A DNA stretch of 64,000 nt from the NCBI GenBank assembly GCA_021779665.1, contig JAJYAG010000001.1, positions 1 to 64,000 on the forward strand, in the 5' to 3' direction. The stretch comes from Bacteroidota bacterium (GTDB lineage: Bacteria; Bacteroidota; Bacteroidia; Bacteroidales; JAAUTT01). Positions 9,716 through 18,889 of this stretch are shown piece by piece; position 1 is the first letter of the stretch, and every line of letters begins with the position of its first letter. The notes under the pieces are model-generated. The model searched no databases and was not told the origin of the DNA. It saw only the letters and a list, made by a program, of their open reading frames with translations. The translations under genes were made by a program, and so were the position numbers.

Positions 9716-11029
9716 CTAATATAATTTATCGCCTAGTGCTGTTTTTAAACGGTACAAGGCAAGTGAGTAATCTATTTTTGCTTTCAGCAATTGCAGCGAA
9801 CTTTCTGATAACCTGGTTTCTGCATCCAGCAGATCCAGGTTTGTAATTGCACCTGTTTGGTAACTTACCTGTGCAAGCTTATACGCTTCACGGGCCTGTT
9901 CGAGTTGCATTTCGAACTGGTTAATTTTCTTAAAACTTGAATTTTTATTCGATTCGTTCTCAATAACTTCATTAGAAACAGCCCTTTTTGCAAGATCAGT
10001 TTCCAGGGTTGCATTATTGATGTTCGACTGAACAATCGAAAGATTATTTTTCAACCGGTTACCATCAAACACTGGAATTCGCAAACCCAGTCCAACCGAA
10101 AAGTTTGGCTTTATTTTATTGAGTTCGGGTTGATACCCGTTTTTACCTCCTCCGCTTGCCAGAGCCGATAATACTGGGTTATTCTGCGATTTTGTGAGCT
10201 TATACAGTAATCCGGCCAGAGTTTCCTTTTCCTTCGCAAGTTGAATTTCAATGCGGTGTGCATAGGCATAGCTTAACAGAGAATCCTGCTGCAACTCAGG
10301 AATGATAGGATTTTCATTCAGCCGGACACTAGAAGGATTTCCTGCAGGAATGCCCAGCAACGAATTCAAAACAGCGCGTTGGGTTTGCTGCATGTTCTCA
10401 AGATCAGTTTTCTGACTCTCGGTGGTCGAAATTTTTACTTTGGTTGCAAGAATCTCGTAAGAAGTGGCCGATCCGGTGCTTTTTTTCTTTTCTACAAAAG
10501 TAAGATGATCCTGGAGGTTCTTAAGTTCTTCATTTTTAAGACGAATGGCTTCCTGAAGGAAAACCAGGGAATAAAAGCTGTTTACAGTAGCCAGAGCAAG
10601 TTTTTGTTTTGCAAGCTCAATATTCTGGCTGGAGAGATTTTTATTTTCCTTTTCGAGTTTTACATTGTTCGAAGTCTTTCCGAAATCGTAAAGTGTCTGC
10701 CTGTAATTTAAAGAAGCCGAATAATTATTATTTGGATACATCTGGATGTGTCCCAGGTTTGGAATTGTGAAAGAAGGAGCAGGCCCTATGTATGAGTAAT
10801 TGCCGGTTACATCCACATCGGGCAAAAAGCCGGAATGGGCAAGATTAATTTTTGCATCGGCAACATTCAATGCTTCTTCAGCTTCTTTGATAGTTGGATA
10901 ACTGGCAAGCACTTTTTGTATAACTTCGGTTAAAACAAGTGAGTCGCCTGGATTGCTTGTCTGACCGTTTACCTGGTAAAATGCCGTGGAAAAAACTGTC
11001 AGTATTAAAAGATGTATTTTTAAGTTCAT
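9716..11029 (-). CDS. TolC family outer membrane efflux protein
   Basis: Two OEP-like halves (ALNVADAKINLAHSGFLPDV; AREAYKLAQVSYQTGAITNLDLLDAETRLSES), signal peptide, efflux operon context. Confidence 0.92.
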   Translation of the reverse strand: MNLKIHLLILTVFSTAFYQVNGQTSNPGDSLVLTEVIQKVLASYPTIKEAEEALNVADAKINLAHSGFLPDVDVTGNYSYIGPAPSFTIPNLGHIQMYPNNNYSASLNYRQTLYDFGKTSNNVKLEKENKNLSSQNIELAKQKLALATVNSFYSLVFLQEAIRLKNEELKNLQDHLTFVEKKKSTGSATSYEILATKVKISTTESQKTDLENMQQTQRAVLNSLLGIPAGNPSSVRLNENPIIPELQQDSLLSYAYAHRIEIQLAKEKETLAGLLYKLTKSQNNPVLSALASGGGKNGYQPELNKIKPNFSVGLGLRIPVFDGNRLKNNLSIVQSNINNATLETDLAKRAVSNEVIENESNKNSSFKKINQFEMQLEQAREAYKLAQVSYQTGAITNLDLLDAETRLSESSLQLLKAKIDYSLALYRLKTALGDKLY

Positions 11030-11041
11030 ATTTTTTTATTA

Positions 11042-12688
11042 TTAGTCGGCCGCAGCCATTGCCGCGGGATTACCTTGTTCTTTTTCTTTACCCTTTCTCC
11101 GGCCGTGAAGCCAGAAAACCGGAATTCCACCCAGCAGGGTGATCAGGCCTGCAATCAGAAAGTCATCATCAACTGCCTGCACAAAGGCTTCTTTGTTAAC
11201 CTGCGATGAGATTACCATCTGACTTTGACGTGCGGCATTTGCAGGAGCACTACCGGCTTCGCGCTGAATGTAATAACTCATCTGCGTATTGGTAGTTTTA
11301 TATACTTCCGAATTTGACTGCAGGGCTTCACCATAGATCTGGGTATGGTAGTCGACACGGGACGATAGCAGGGTAGCGAGTATTGCAACTCCAAAGCTGC
11401 CTCCCAGCTGTCTGATGATGTTTGTCAATCCTGAGGCCTGAGCCATTTTTTCTCTTGGAATTTCGAGCATCGACATGGTGCTGAGTGCCGTAAAGAGCAC
11501 TCCCATGGCAAATCCTCTGAAATATAGCGCCAGCATGATAAACTTATGCTCCGTTAGAGGCGTGAGAAAACTATTCAGATAAAAGCTGAAAGCCAGAATG
11601 ATAATGCTCAGAAAAACAATAATCTTGGGATTGATTTTATTGCTCAGAAACCCTGAAATGGGAGCCATAATACCCTGGATAATTCCCACAGGAAGAAAGA
11701 CAGCGCCCGACATAATCGCCGTATAGCCCAAAGAGTTCTGTAAATATAGCGGTAGCAGAAAAGTACTTCCAAACATGCCCACGCTGAAGATAAACATGAT
11801 GATATTGGTTATCCCGAAATTGTAATTCTTCAGGAGACTAAGATCTATCAAAGGTTCTTTCACTGTAAGCTCTGTTGTGAGAAAAACAGCAAAAGCAACT
11901 ATCGCGATTGCAAAGCATAACAATACATGCGGTGCTTCCCATCCTCCGGTATTGGTTTGTGCATTTCCTTCGGTAAGTGCATACAGAATCAGCGGAAGAA
12001 ACGTGCTGACGGACAAAAATCCTAAAAAATCGAATCTCTTCTTAACAGGGTGAATGTATTCCTGCTGAATAATTATGGTTGCTATTAATCCCACAATTCC
12101 CACAGGTACATTTACATCGAAAATTAGCTGCCAGTTGAAATTATCCACCAGAAAACCACCAATCAGAGGGCCGAACGAAACGGATGCCGCGGCAGCTATC
12201 GACCAGAAGCCCACTGCAATACCTCTCTGCTCTGGAGGGAATTCCCGGAACACAATGGCCATACCGAGTGGCATGATGGTGCCTGCTCCAAGTCCCTGGA
12301 TTACTCTCGAAATAATTAGCAGGTTCTCATTTCCTGAAATTCCGCAGAGGAACGAACCAATGGTAAAGAGTAGCATTCCCATGAAATACATACGTTTGTA
12401 TCCAAACCTGTCGGATAGCCAGCCCGAGGTTGGCAGTGCTACCGCCAGCGCCAGCATGTAGGCCGTGATAACCCACTCGATTTTGTCGATTCCAACACCG
12501 AACGATGCCATAATTTTAGGCAATCCAACGTTTACAATGGTGGAATCGAGTACCGCCATAAAGGTTCCTATCATTACGTTCGCCAGAATCCACCATTTAT
12601 AACTAGGGTGATTGGGATGATAGGAAGAATCGCGGTTTCGGAGGGCCTTACGAATATGATGTGAAGGTGTAAGTTTCCTTTTTGTCAT
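11042..12688 (-). CDS. DHA2 family MFS multidrug transporter (EmrB/QacA type)
   Basis: MAVLDSTIVNVGLPKI, LSDRFGYKRMY, ~14 hydrophobic segments, adjacent HlyD and TolC. Confidence 0.95.
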   Translation of the reverse strand: MTKRKLTPSHHIRKALRNRDSSYHPNHPSYKWWILANVMIGTFMAVLDSTIVNVGLPKIMASFGVGIDKIEWVITAYMLALAVALPTSGWLSDRFGYKRMYFMGMLLFTIGSFLCGISGNENLLIISRVIQGLGAGTIMPLGMAIVFREFPPEQRGIAVGFWSIAAAASVSFGPLIGGFLVDNFNWQLIFDVNVPVGIVGLIATIIIQQEYIHPVKKRFDFLGFLSVSTFLPLILYALTEGNAQTNTGGWEAPHVLLCFAIAIVAFAVFLTTELTVKEPLIDLSLLKNYNFGITNIIMFIFSVGMFGSTFLLPLYLQNSLGYTAIMSGAVFLPVGIIQGIMAPISGFLSNKINPKIIVFLSIIILAFSFYLNSFLTPLTEHKFIMLALYFRGFAMGVLFTALSTMSMLEIPREKMAQASGLTNIIRQLGGSFGVAILATLLSSRVDYHTQIYGEALQSNSEVYKTTNTQMSYYIQREAGSAPANAARQSQMVISSQVNKEAFVQAVDDDFLIAGLITLLGGIPVFWLHGRRKGKEKEQGNPAAMAAAD

Positions 12689-13695
12689 TATTTAATAATT
12701 TTAACTACAACGGACATGCCGGATAAAAGCTTAACGGGATTTTTCCCATGGTTATCGATGCTGTCGATCGATATTTTTAGTGGTACCCTTTGAGTAACCT
12801 TAGTAAAATTGCCCGAAGCATTGCTGGGCGGTATCAGTGAGAACTGAGCTGCTGTGTTGGATCCGATGGAATACACTTTTCCAAAGAATGTGGCATCCGG
12901 ATTTGCATCAACTTCAAACTTGGCATTCTGCCCATTGTGTATTCCTTTTAGCTTTGTTTCCTCGATAAACACCGACACCCAGAATTTAGTGGCATTTGTA
13001 ACAGTAAGGATAGATTGTCCGGGTTGTGCTATATCGCCCGGTAACAACCAGCGCTTGGCAATAATGCCGTCGATGGGAGCATACAATTTTGTGTTTTTCA
13101 ATTGAGCCGCGCTTACCGATATTTGCGCATCGCTGCTTTCAACCGAAGCTTGGGTGCTCGAAATCTGAGCCCTGGAAACATTCAACTGGGTTTTGGCAGC
13201 ATCGTAGGTTGCCTGAGCCAGTTCATAAGCTTTTTGGGCGTGCTCATATTGTTCTTTGGTAGTAACGCCTCCTTCAAATTGCGTTTTGGCTCTTTGAAGA
13301 TCGTCGGTGGCGCGCTGCAGGTTTATTTCCTGTACTTTGATGCTCTTTTGATCAGCAAGATATTTGGCTTCAAATTGCTGTTTATTTGTCAGTGCCTGGT
13401 TCTTTAGCGAGATCAGCTGCTGCTTTTGTGCATACATCTCGGTTGAATCAAGCTCTGCGAGCAGCATTCCTTTCTTCACTGAATCGCCTTCTTCAACATA
13501 TAGGTGCGAGATTCTTCCTAACACCTTTGAGCCAATGGCCACATGATCCGAATCGATGTAAGCATCGTCGGTGGAAATATATTTGGAATAATTTCTGTAC
13601 CAGAGAATTGATCCAACCAGAACTCCTGCAATCACAATAATTAACGGGATATAAACCTTTTTACCCTTCTTTTTTTCAACTTCCTGATTTTCCAT
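12688..13695 (-). CDS. HlyD family periplasmic adaptor (EmrA type)
   Basis: STDDAYIDSDHVAIGSKVLGRI, coiled-coil, LYAPIDGIIAKRWLLPGD; stop/start overlap with the MFS gene. Confidence 0.94.
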   Translation of the reverse strand: MENQEVEKKKGKKVYIPLIIVIAGVLVGSILWYRNYSKYISTDDAYIDSDHVAIGSKVLGRISHLYVEEGDSVKKGMLLAELDSTEMYAQKQQLISLKNQALTNKQQFEAKYLADQKSIKVQEINLQRATDDLQRAKTQFEGGVTTKEQYEHAQKAYELAQATYDAAKTQLNVSRAQISSTQASVESSDAQISVSAAQLKNTKLYAPIDGIIAKRWLLPGDIAQPGQSILTVTNATKFWVSVFIEETKLKGIHNGQNAKFEVDANPDATFFGKVYSIGSNTAAQFSLIPPSNASGNFTKVTQRVPLKISIDSIDNHGKNPVKLLSGMSVVVKIIK

Positions 13696-13708
13696 TGTAT
13701 ATAAATCT

Positions 13709-14335
13709 TTATTCTTTGATTTTTAAACTCTTAATAAATATGTTGGTGATTTTATTCATCTTGTCGAGGAGCATATCATAATCCTCCTGTTCCACATACA
13801 TCAGGTCTTTATTGTGAAATAACAAACTTCTTACTCCTCGCACCATTTCAAGAAAGAGGGAAGAGGATTCGTAGGTGTTTTCACAAAAAAATAACCCGGT
13901 GTCGACTCCTTGTTTTAATATAATTTCGAGCGAGGCAATTTCTTTCTTCCGGAAATCTGCCAAAACGTCTTCAATTACGGGCTTCATATGCCTGAAATCT
14001 TCCAGACGCAAACGGCTCAGATTGAAAAATGTTCTGAAATAATTGAGCCGTATGGCCATGAATTTCCTGATCATTTTTTCAGGTTCACTGGTTTCTTTGA
14101 TGTTTTTCTCTATCAATTCAAAAAAGGCTTCCTGTTCGTTCTCTATAACTTTTTTATAAAGGTGTTCTTTGTCAGGGAAATAATAATAGAGGGATGCTTT
14201 GGATATGCCAACATCTCTGGCGATTTCGCTCATGGTTGTTTTTTCAAGTCCATATAAGCCAAAGCGCTTTTGAGCCGCACAAATTATTGTGTTGATTTTA
14301 ATTGTATTATCACCGCAATGTGTAACCTGAACCAT
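13709..14335 (-). CDS. TetR/AcrR family transcriptional regulator
   Basis: GLEKTTMSEIARDVGISKASLYYYFPDKEHLY HTH; start moved to MVQVTHCGDN at 14335. Confidence 0.9.
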   Translation of the reverse strand: MVQVTHCGDNTIKINTIICAAQKRFGLYGLEKTTMSEIARDVGISKASLYYYFPDKEHLYKKVIENEQEAFFELIEKNIKETSEPEKMIRKFMAIRLNYFRTFFNLSRLRLEDFRHMKPVIEDVLADFRKKEIASLEIILKQGVDTGLFFCENTYESSSLFLEMVRGVRSLLFHNKDLMYVEQEDYDMLLDKMNKITNIFIKSLKIKE

Positions 14336-14342
14336 TCTTCTT

Positions 14343-14369
14343 TTTGACCATTTTGTTTGAAGGGTCAAA
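14343..14369. promoter_or_regulatory. Candidate TetR operator
   Basis: Inverted repeat TTTGACC-N13-GGTCAAA immediately upstream of the tetR-like start codon. Confidence 0.5.
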
Positions 14370-14408
14370 TTTAAAGATTAATTTCAGATTAAAAGGCGAA
14401 ATTTCAAA

Positions 14409-15569
14409 TTAATTTGTCTGAAGTTTTATTCTTGAGGAAACAATGGTGGTCATTAGTCCTAAAACTGCAATCAATGCAAACGACCAGCGCAGACTCGACA
14501 TTTGAGAGATAAAACCAATTAAAGGCGGGCCTATCAGAAAGCCTGCAAAGCCTATGGAAGCTACGGTGGTGATTGCCACGCCTGGGTTCATGTCTTTTGA
14601 CCTTCCGGCAACACTATAGCATAACGGAACTACCGAAGAGGTACCTAATCCTACAAGCAGGAAACCTATGGTTGCTGTTAGCATATAGGGGAATATTACT
14701 GCTGTAAGTAACCCTGATGCAATGATAATTCCGCTTACTTTTAAAATTTTCTGCACCCCGAATTTAGTCACAAGCCGGTCAGCTGTGAACCTTCCGGCCG
14801 ACATCATAAACATAAATGCGATATATCCCAAACGAACCAGTTCTTTAGGCGGATGAATAATATTTTCGAAGTATATGACGCTCCAATCAAACATGGTACC
14901 CTCGCAAATCATGCTTCCGAAAACAATCATTCCCAAAAAAACAATCTGGCGGCTGGGCTTAAACACTTGCCTTTTCTGTTTTTGCGGAGGATTGGCATCG
15001 CGTGGTAAAATCCAGTTGCGCATAGCGATCATCAGCGAAAAAGTGATGGCATAAACAAGGCAGAAATGGACAAATGGTGTAATATCCAAACTTACCATTA
15101 ACGTAGCGAAAACACCACCAGCAAATCCAGCAAGGCTCCACACTCCATGAAACGAGGCCATAATGCTTCGTCTGTAAAGCCGTTCAACACCAACACCCTG
15201 GGTATTTACAGAGATACCGCACATATTGCCGAACATGCCCATAGCAAATAGTCCCAAAGCCAAATGCCAGGACTCCTTCGCCAAACCAAGCGATATCACC
15301 GCCAAAGGATAAACCAAAATTGCAAAGCGGAGTATTTTCTTGCTGCTGTATTTGCTCACCAGATATCCCGAAAGTCCCATGGCTACAAGCTGACCAATAG
15401 GCAGAGAAAACAGGAGTCCTCCCAGTTGAGCATCATTAAGATGGAGGGTTCGTTTGACATCAGGAATACGGTTTGCCCAACTGGCAAACGTAAACCCCAT
15501 AATAAAAAAGAAGGTGCTTACTGCTATCCTGTAATATTGCCTTGTGGGAAGTGATAAAGAAAAACGCAT
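14409..15569 (-). CDS. MFS transporter
   Basis: ~12 TM segments; FFIMGFTFASWANRIPDVKRTLHLND N-terminus resembling YbjJ-type MFS proteins. Confidence 0.85.
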   Translation of the reverse strand: MRFSLSLPTRQYYRIAVSTFFFIMGFTFASWANRIPDVKRTLHLNDAQLGGLLFSLPIGQLVAMGLSGYLVSKYSSKKILRFAILVYPLAVISLGLAKESWHLALGLFAMGMFGNMCGISVNTQGVGVERLYRRSIMASFHGVWSLAGFAGGVFATLMVSLDITPFVHFCLVYAITFSLMIAMRNWILPRDANPPQKQKRQVFKPSRQIVFLGMIVFGSMICEGTMFDWSVIYFENIIHPPKELVRLGYIAFMFMMSAGRFTADRLVTKFGVQKILKVSGIIIASGLLTAVIFPYMLTATIGFLLVGLGTSSVVPLCYSVAGRSKDMNPGVAITTVASIGFAGFLIGPPLIGFISQMSSLRWSFALIAVLGLMTTIVSSRIKLQTN

Positions 15570-15675
15570 TGAGAAGTTCAGCCTGATGAGTTTGCAAATT
15601 TAATGAAGTAAAAATTTATTGTGAATAAGCACAGCAATTTTGTTTTATATTTTATTTTAGCCTCAAACATTTTGT

Positions 15676-16257
15676 ATGAAGGAAACTGTTACCACGTATT
15701 ATCTTGAAATGAATTCTCCCTCCGAATTTATTCCGACGAAAGGGTTTAAGGAACTGATTGAACTAAAACCCATATCAAAAGATATTTTTCAGCATTGGAT
15801 GCTTTTTGTCGGTGTGGGATTACCATGGCGCTGGTACAGCCGGTTAAAATGGTCTCCTGCCGAATGGGAAGATTATCTGCGGACTAACAATGTGTTAACG
15901 TATCTGGCATTCAGTAAAACGAGTCTGACCGGGTATTTCGAACTCCTTACCGGAGAAAATAATGCTGTTGAAATCAGGTTTTTCGGACTATTCACGTCTA
16001 GCATCGGTAAGGGATTTGGAGGTGCTTTATTATCGCATGCTGTGGATGTTGCCTGGAAATCGGGCGCTGAAAAGGTGTGGCTGCATACATGCACAAGCGA
16101 CCACCAGGCAGCGTTATCAAATTACCAGGCGCGGGGTTTTAAACTGGTAAAGGAAAGTACTGAAGACGAATTTATTCCCGATAAAAAGGAATACCTGAAC
16201 CTTATCCATGACTTTATGGATAATTATATAGATTCTCAAAATACCGGTTTGAAATAG
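15676..16257 (+). CDS. GNAT family N-acetyltransferase
   Basis: GKGFGGALLSHAVDVAWKSGAEKVWLHTCTSDHQAALSNYQARGFKLVKES. Confidence 0.85.
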   Translation: MKETVTTYYLEMNSPSEFIPTKGFKELIELKPISKDIFQHWMLFVGVGLPWRWYSRLKWSPAEWEDYLRTNNVLTYLAFSKTSLTGYFELLTGENNAVEIRFFGLFTSSIGKGFGGALLSHAVDVAWKSGAEKVWLHTCTSDHQAALSNYQARGFKLVKESTEDEFIPDKKEYLNLIHDFMDNYIDSQNTGLK

Positions 16258-16277
16258 GATTTTTCAAACCCGGTTTT
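16244..16277 (+). terminator. Hairpin overlapping the GNAT stop codon
   Basis: CCGGTTTGAAA-TAGGAT-TTTTCAAACCCGG imperfect stem followed by TTTT. Confidence 0.5.
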
Positions 16278-16332
16278 CCGCTAAACTTTGATTATTCTAT
16301 TTTGTTTATAATGCCAAATAAAATTATAAACT

Positions 16333-17436
16333 ATGGAAAATTCTATCATATTCTCAAGTTATTCACTTGGCGGATTATCATTAAAAAACCGGATTGTTAT
16401 GGCACCGATGACCCGTTCGCGTGCTATCGGAAATATTCCAGCCGATATTTCTGTTAATTACTATGCCCAGCGGGCAAATGCCGGTCTGATTATAACTGAA
16501 GGCACATCACCTTCTCCCAATGGGTTGGGTTATGCCCGGATACCGGGAATGTTTAGCGACGATCAGGTGAGCGCGTGGCGCAAAGTTACGGATGCTGTAC
16601 ATCAGCAAGGCGGGTTGATTTTTGTTCAGCTTATGCATACCGGGCGAATTTCGCATGAACACAATTTGCCGGCAAACGCTGAAGTACTGGCTCCATCTGC
16701 TGTTAAACCAAAAGGCAAAATGTTTACTGATGTTGAAGGACTGTTAGAATTTCCTGTGCCTCGTGCCATGTCGGCAGAAGAGCTTGCCCAAACACAGCAG
16801 GAATTCGTTCATGCTGCCAAATGTGCTATAGAAGCTGGTTTCGATGGTGTTGAACTTCATGGTGCCAACGGTTATCTTCTGGAACAGTTTCTTTCTCCAT
16901 TCAGTAATCAGCGTACCGATGATTATGGCGGAAGTATAGAAAACCGCTGCCGTTTTGTGCTTGAAGTGGCTGAAAAAGTTAGCATGGCAATAGGGAAGGA
17001 GCGCCTTGGGATTCGTCTTTCGCCTTACGGTGTTGCCAGCGATATGCCGCATTATCCTGAAATTGAGAAGGAATATACTTATCTGGCTGAAAAACTGAAT
17101 GAACTGCAGATCGCTTATATTCATGTGGTGGATCATAGCAGCATGGGAGCTCCTGAAGTTCCTGTAAGTATTAAAAGGATGTTTCGTGAAAAATTCAAAA
17201 ATACGTTGATATTGTCAGGTGGTTATACCAAAGAAAGAGCTGAGCAGGATCTGGAAGCTGGTCATGCCGACCTGGTTGCCTTTGCAAAGCCCTTCATCAA
17301 CAATCCCGACCTTGTTGAGCGCTTTCGCAACAACTGGCCACTCTCTGATAATCTGGATACTTCAACTTTTTATACTCCCGGAGAAAAAGGATATACCGAT
17401 TATCCAGCCTATAAGGCTTCCACGGTCGATGCTTAA
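16333..17436 (+). CDS. Old yellow enzyme family NADH:flavin oxidoreductase (NemA-like)
   Basis: NRIVMAPMTRSRA, FDGVELHGANGYLLEQFLSPFSNQRTDDYGGSIENR, DLVAFAKPFINNPDL. Confidence 0.93.
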   Translation: MENSIIFSSYSLGGLSLKNRIVMAPMTRSRAIGNIPADISVNYYAQRANAGLIITEGTSPSPNGLGYARIPGMFSDDQVSAWRKVTDAVHQQGGLIFVQLMHTGRISHEHNLPANAEVLAPSAVKPKGKMFTDVEGLLEFPVPRAMSAEELAQTQQEFVHAAKCAIEAGFDGVELHGANGYLLEQFLSPFSNQRTDDYGGSIENRCRFVLEVAEKVSMAIGKERLGIRLSPYGVASDMPHYPEIEKEYTYLAEKLNELQIAYIHVVDHSSMGAPEVPVSIKRMFREKFKNTLILSGGYTKERAEQDLEAGHADLVAFAKPFINNPDLVERFRNNWPLSDNLDTSTFYTPGEKGYTDYPAYKASTVDA

Positions 17437-17600
17437 CAGAATTTTTTGGAATTACGGGTATGCTGATGGCTCTTTATATTATTAAACACTTTTATTGATG
17501 GTATGAAGCTGAGAAAAATCAACTTTAATCTTTTTTGGAAAATGTACTTTTCAAGCTTTAATGATCAATCATTTACAGTTACCTTATAAAACGAAAATCT

Positions 17601-18812
17601 ATGAAATCAGAAGCTTACATTGCTAAAGAAGAAAAGTATGGTGCTCATAATTATCATCCGCTGCCTGTTGTTTTAGAAAGGGGCGAAGGTGTTTTTGTGT
17701 GGGATGTGGAAGGTAAACGTTATTTCGACTTCCTTTCAGCTTATTCGGCAGTTAATCAGGGGCATTGTCATCCGCGCATTATCAATGCCATGATTGAACA
17801 GGCGAAAATACTTACGCTTACTTCAAGGGCTTTTTATAACAATGTGTTGGGCGATTTCGAGGAGTTCATCTCCAAGCTGCTGGGTTACGACCGCGCTCTT
17901 CCCATGAACAGTGGTGCCGAAGCTGACGAAACTGCTCTTAAGCTTTGCCGCAAATGGGCGTATCTGAAAAAAGGTATTCCCGAGAATCAGGCTAAAATCA
18001 TCGTTTGCGAAGGAAATTTCCACGGCCGCACCATTACCATTGTTTCCATGAGTAACGATCCCGATTCTTACAAGGATTTTGGTCCGTTTACGCCTGGTTT
18101 TGAAAAAATTCCTTACAATGATATTCCTGCATTGGAAAAGGCGCTTGCTGATCCTAATGTTGCCGGTTTTCTGGTGGAACCTATTCAGGGTGAAGCTGGT
18201 GTGTTTGTTCCCGATGAAGGTTTTCTGAAAAAAGCTTTCGATTTGTGTAAGTCGAAAAATGTTTTGTTTATTGCCGACGAGGTTCAGACTGGCTTATGCC
18301 GGACAGGAAAAATGCTGGCCTGCGATCACGAAGGTGTTCGCCCCGATATTCTTGTGCTTGGCAAAGCGCTTTCGGGTGGTGCCATGCCGGTAAGTGCTGT
18401 TTTGGCCGACGATGAAATTATGCTTACCATCAAACCTGGTGAACATGGCTCCACTTTTGGTGGTAATCCTCTTGCTTGCCGCGTTGCCATTGAAGCTTTA
18501 AAAGTTTTGGTAGACGAAAAACTTGCTGAAAATGCAAGTCGTTTGGGTGAAATTTTCAGAGCCGAAGTGAGCAAAATTAAATCGGATATGATTGAGCTTG
18601 TTCGTGGTAAGGGTTTATTGAATGCCATTGTAATTAAGCCTAAGAATGGCAAAACAGCATGGGATGTTTGTGTTAAAATGAAGGAAAATGGCTTGCTGGC
18701 CAAACCTACGCACGAGCATATCATCCGGTTTGCTCCACCACTTGTGATTAACGAACAGCAGATTTTTGAGGCTGTTGATATTATTAAAAAATCCCTTGCT
18801 TCGTTTGAGTAG
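17601..18812 (+). CDS. rocD: Ornithine--oxo-acid transaminase
   Basis: Class III aminotransferase; [39 protein letters not shown]...[11 protein letters not shown]. Confidence 0.93.
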   Translation: MKSEAYIAKEEKYGAHNYHPLPVVLERGEGVFVWDVEGKRYFDFLSAYSAVNQGHCHPRIINAMIEQAKILTLTSRAFYNNVLGDFEEFISKLLGYDRALPMNSGAEADETALKLCRKWAYLKKGIPENQAKIIVCEGNFHGRTITIVSMSNDPDSYKDFGPFTPGFEKIPYNDIPALEKALADPNVAGFLVEPIQGEAGVFVPDEGFLKKAFDLCKSKNVLFIADEVQTGLCRTGKMLACDHEGVRPDILVLGKALSGGAMPVSAVLADDEIMLTIKPGEHGSTFGGNPLACRVAIEALKVLVDEKLAENASRLGEIFRAEVSKIKSDMIELVRGKGLLNAIVIKPKNGKTAWDVCVKMKENGLLAKPTHEHIIRFAPPLVINEQQIFEAVDIIKKSLASFE

Positions 18813-18828
18813 AAATAATGCAATATTT

Positions 18829-18864
18829 GTCCGGTGAGATTCCGATCTCTACCGGACTTTTTTT
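18829..18864 (+). terminator. Rho-independent terminator after rocD
   Basis: GTCCGGTGAGAT-TCCG-ATCTCTACCGGAC stem followed by TTTTTTT. Confidence 0.85.
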
Positions 18865-18889
18865 ATGTAAAAAAATCAATTTTATTTTT

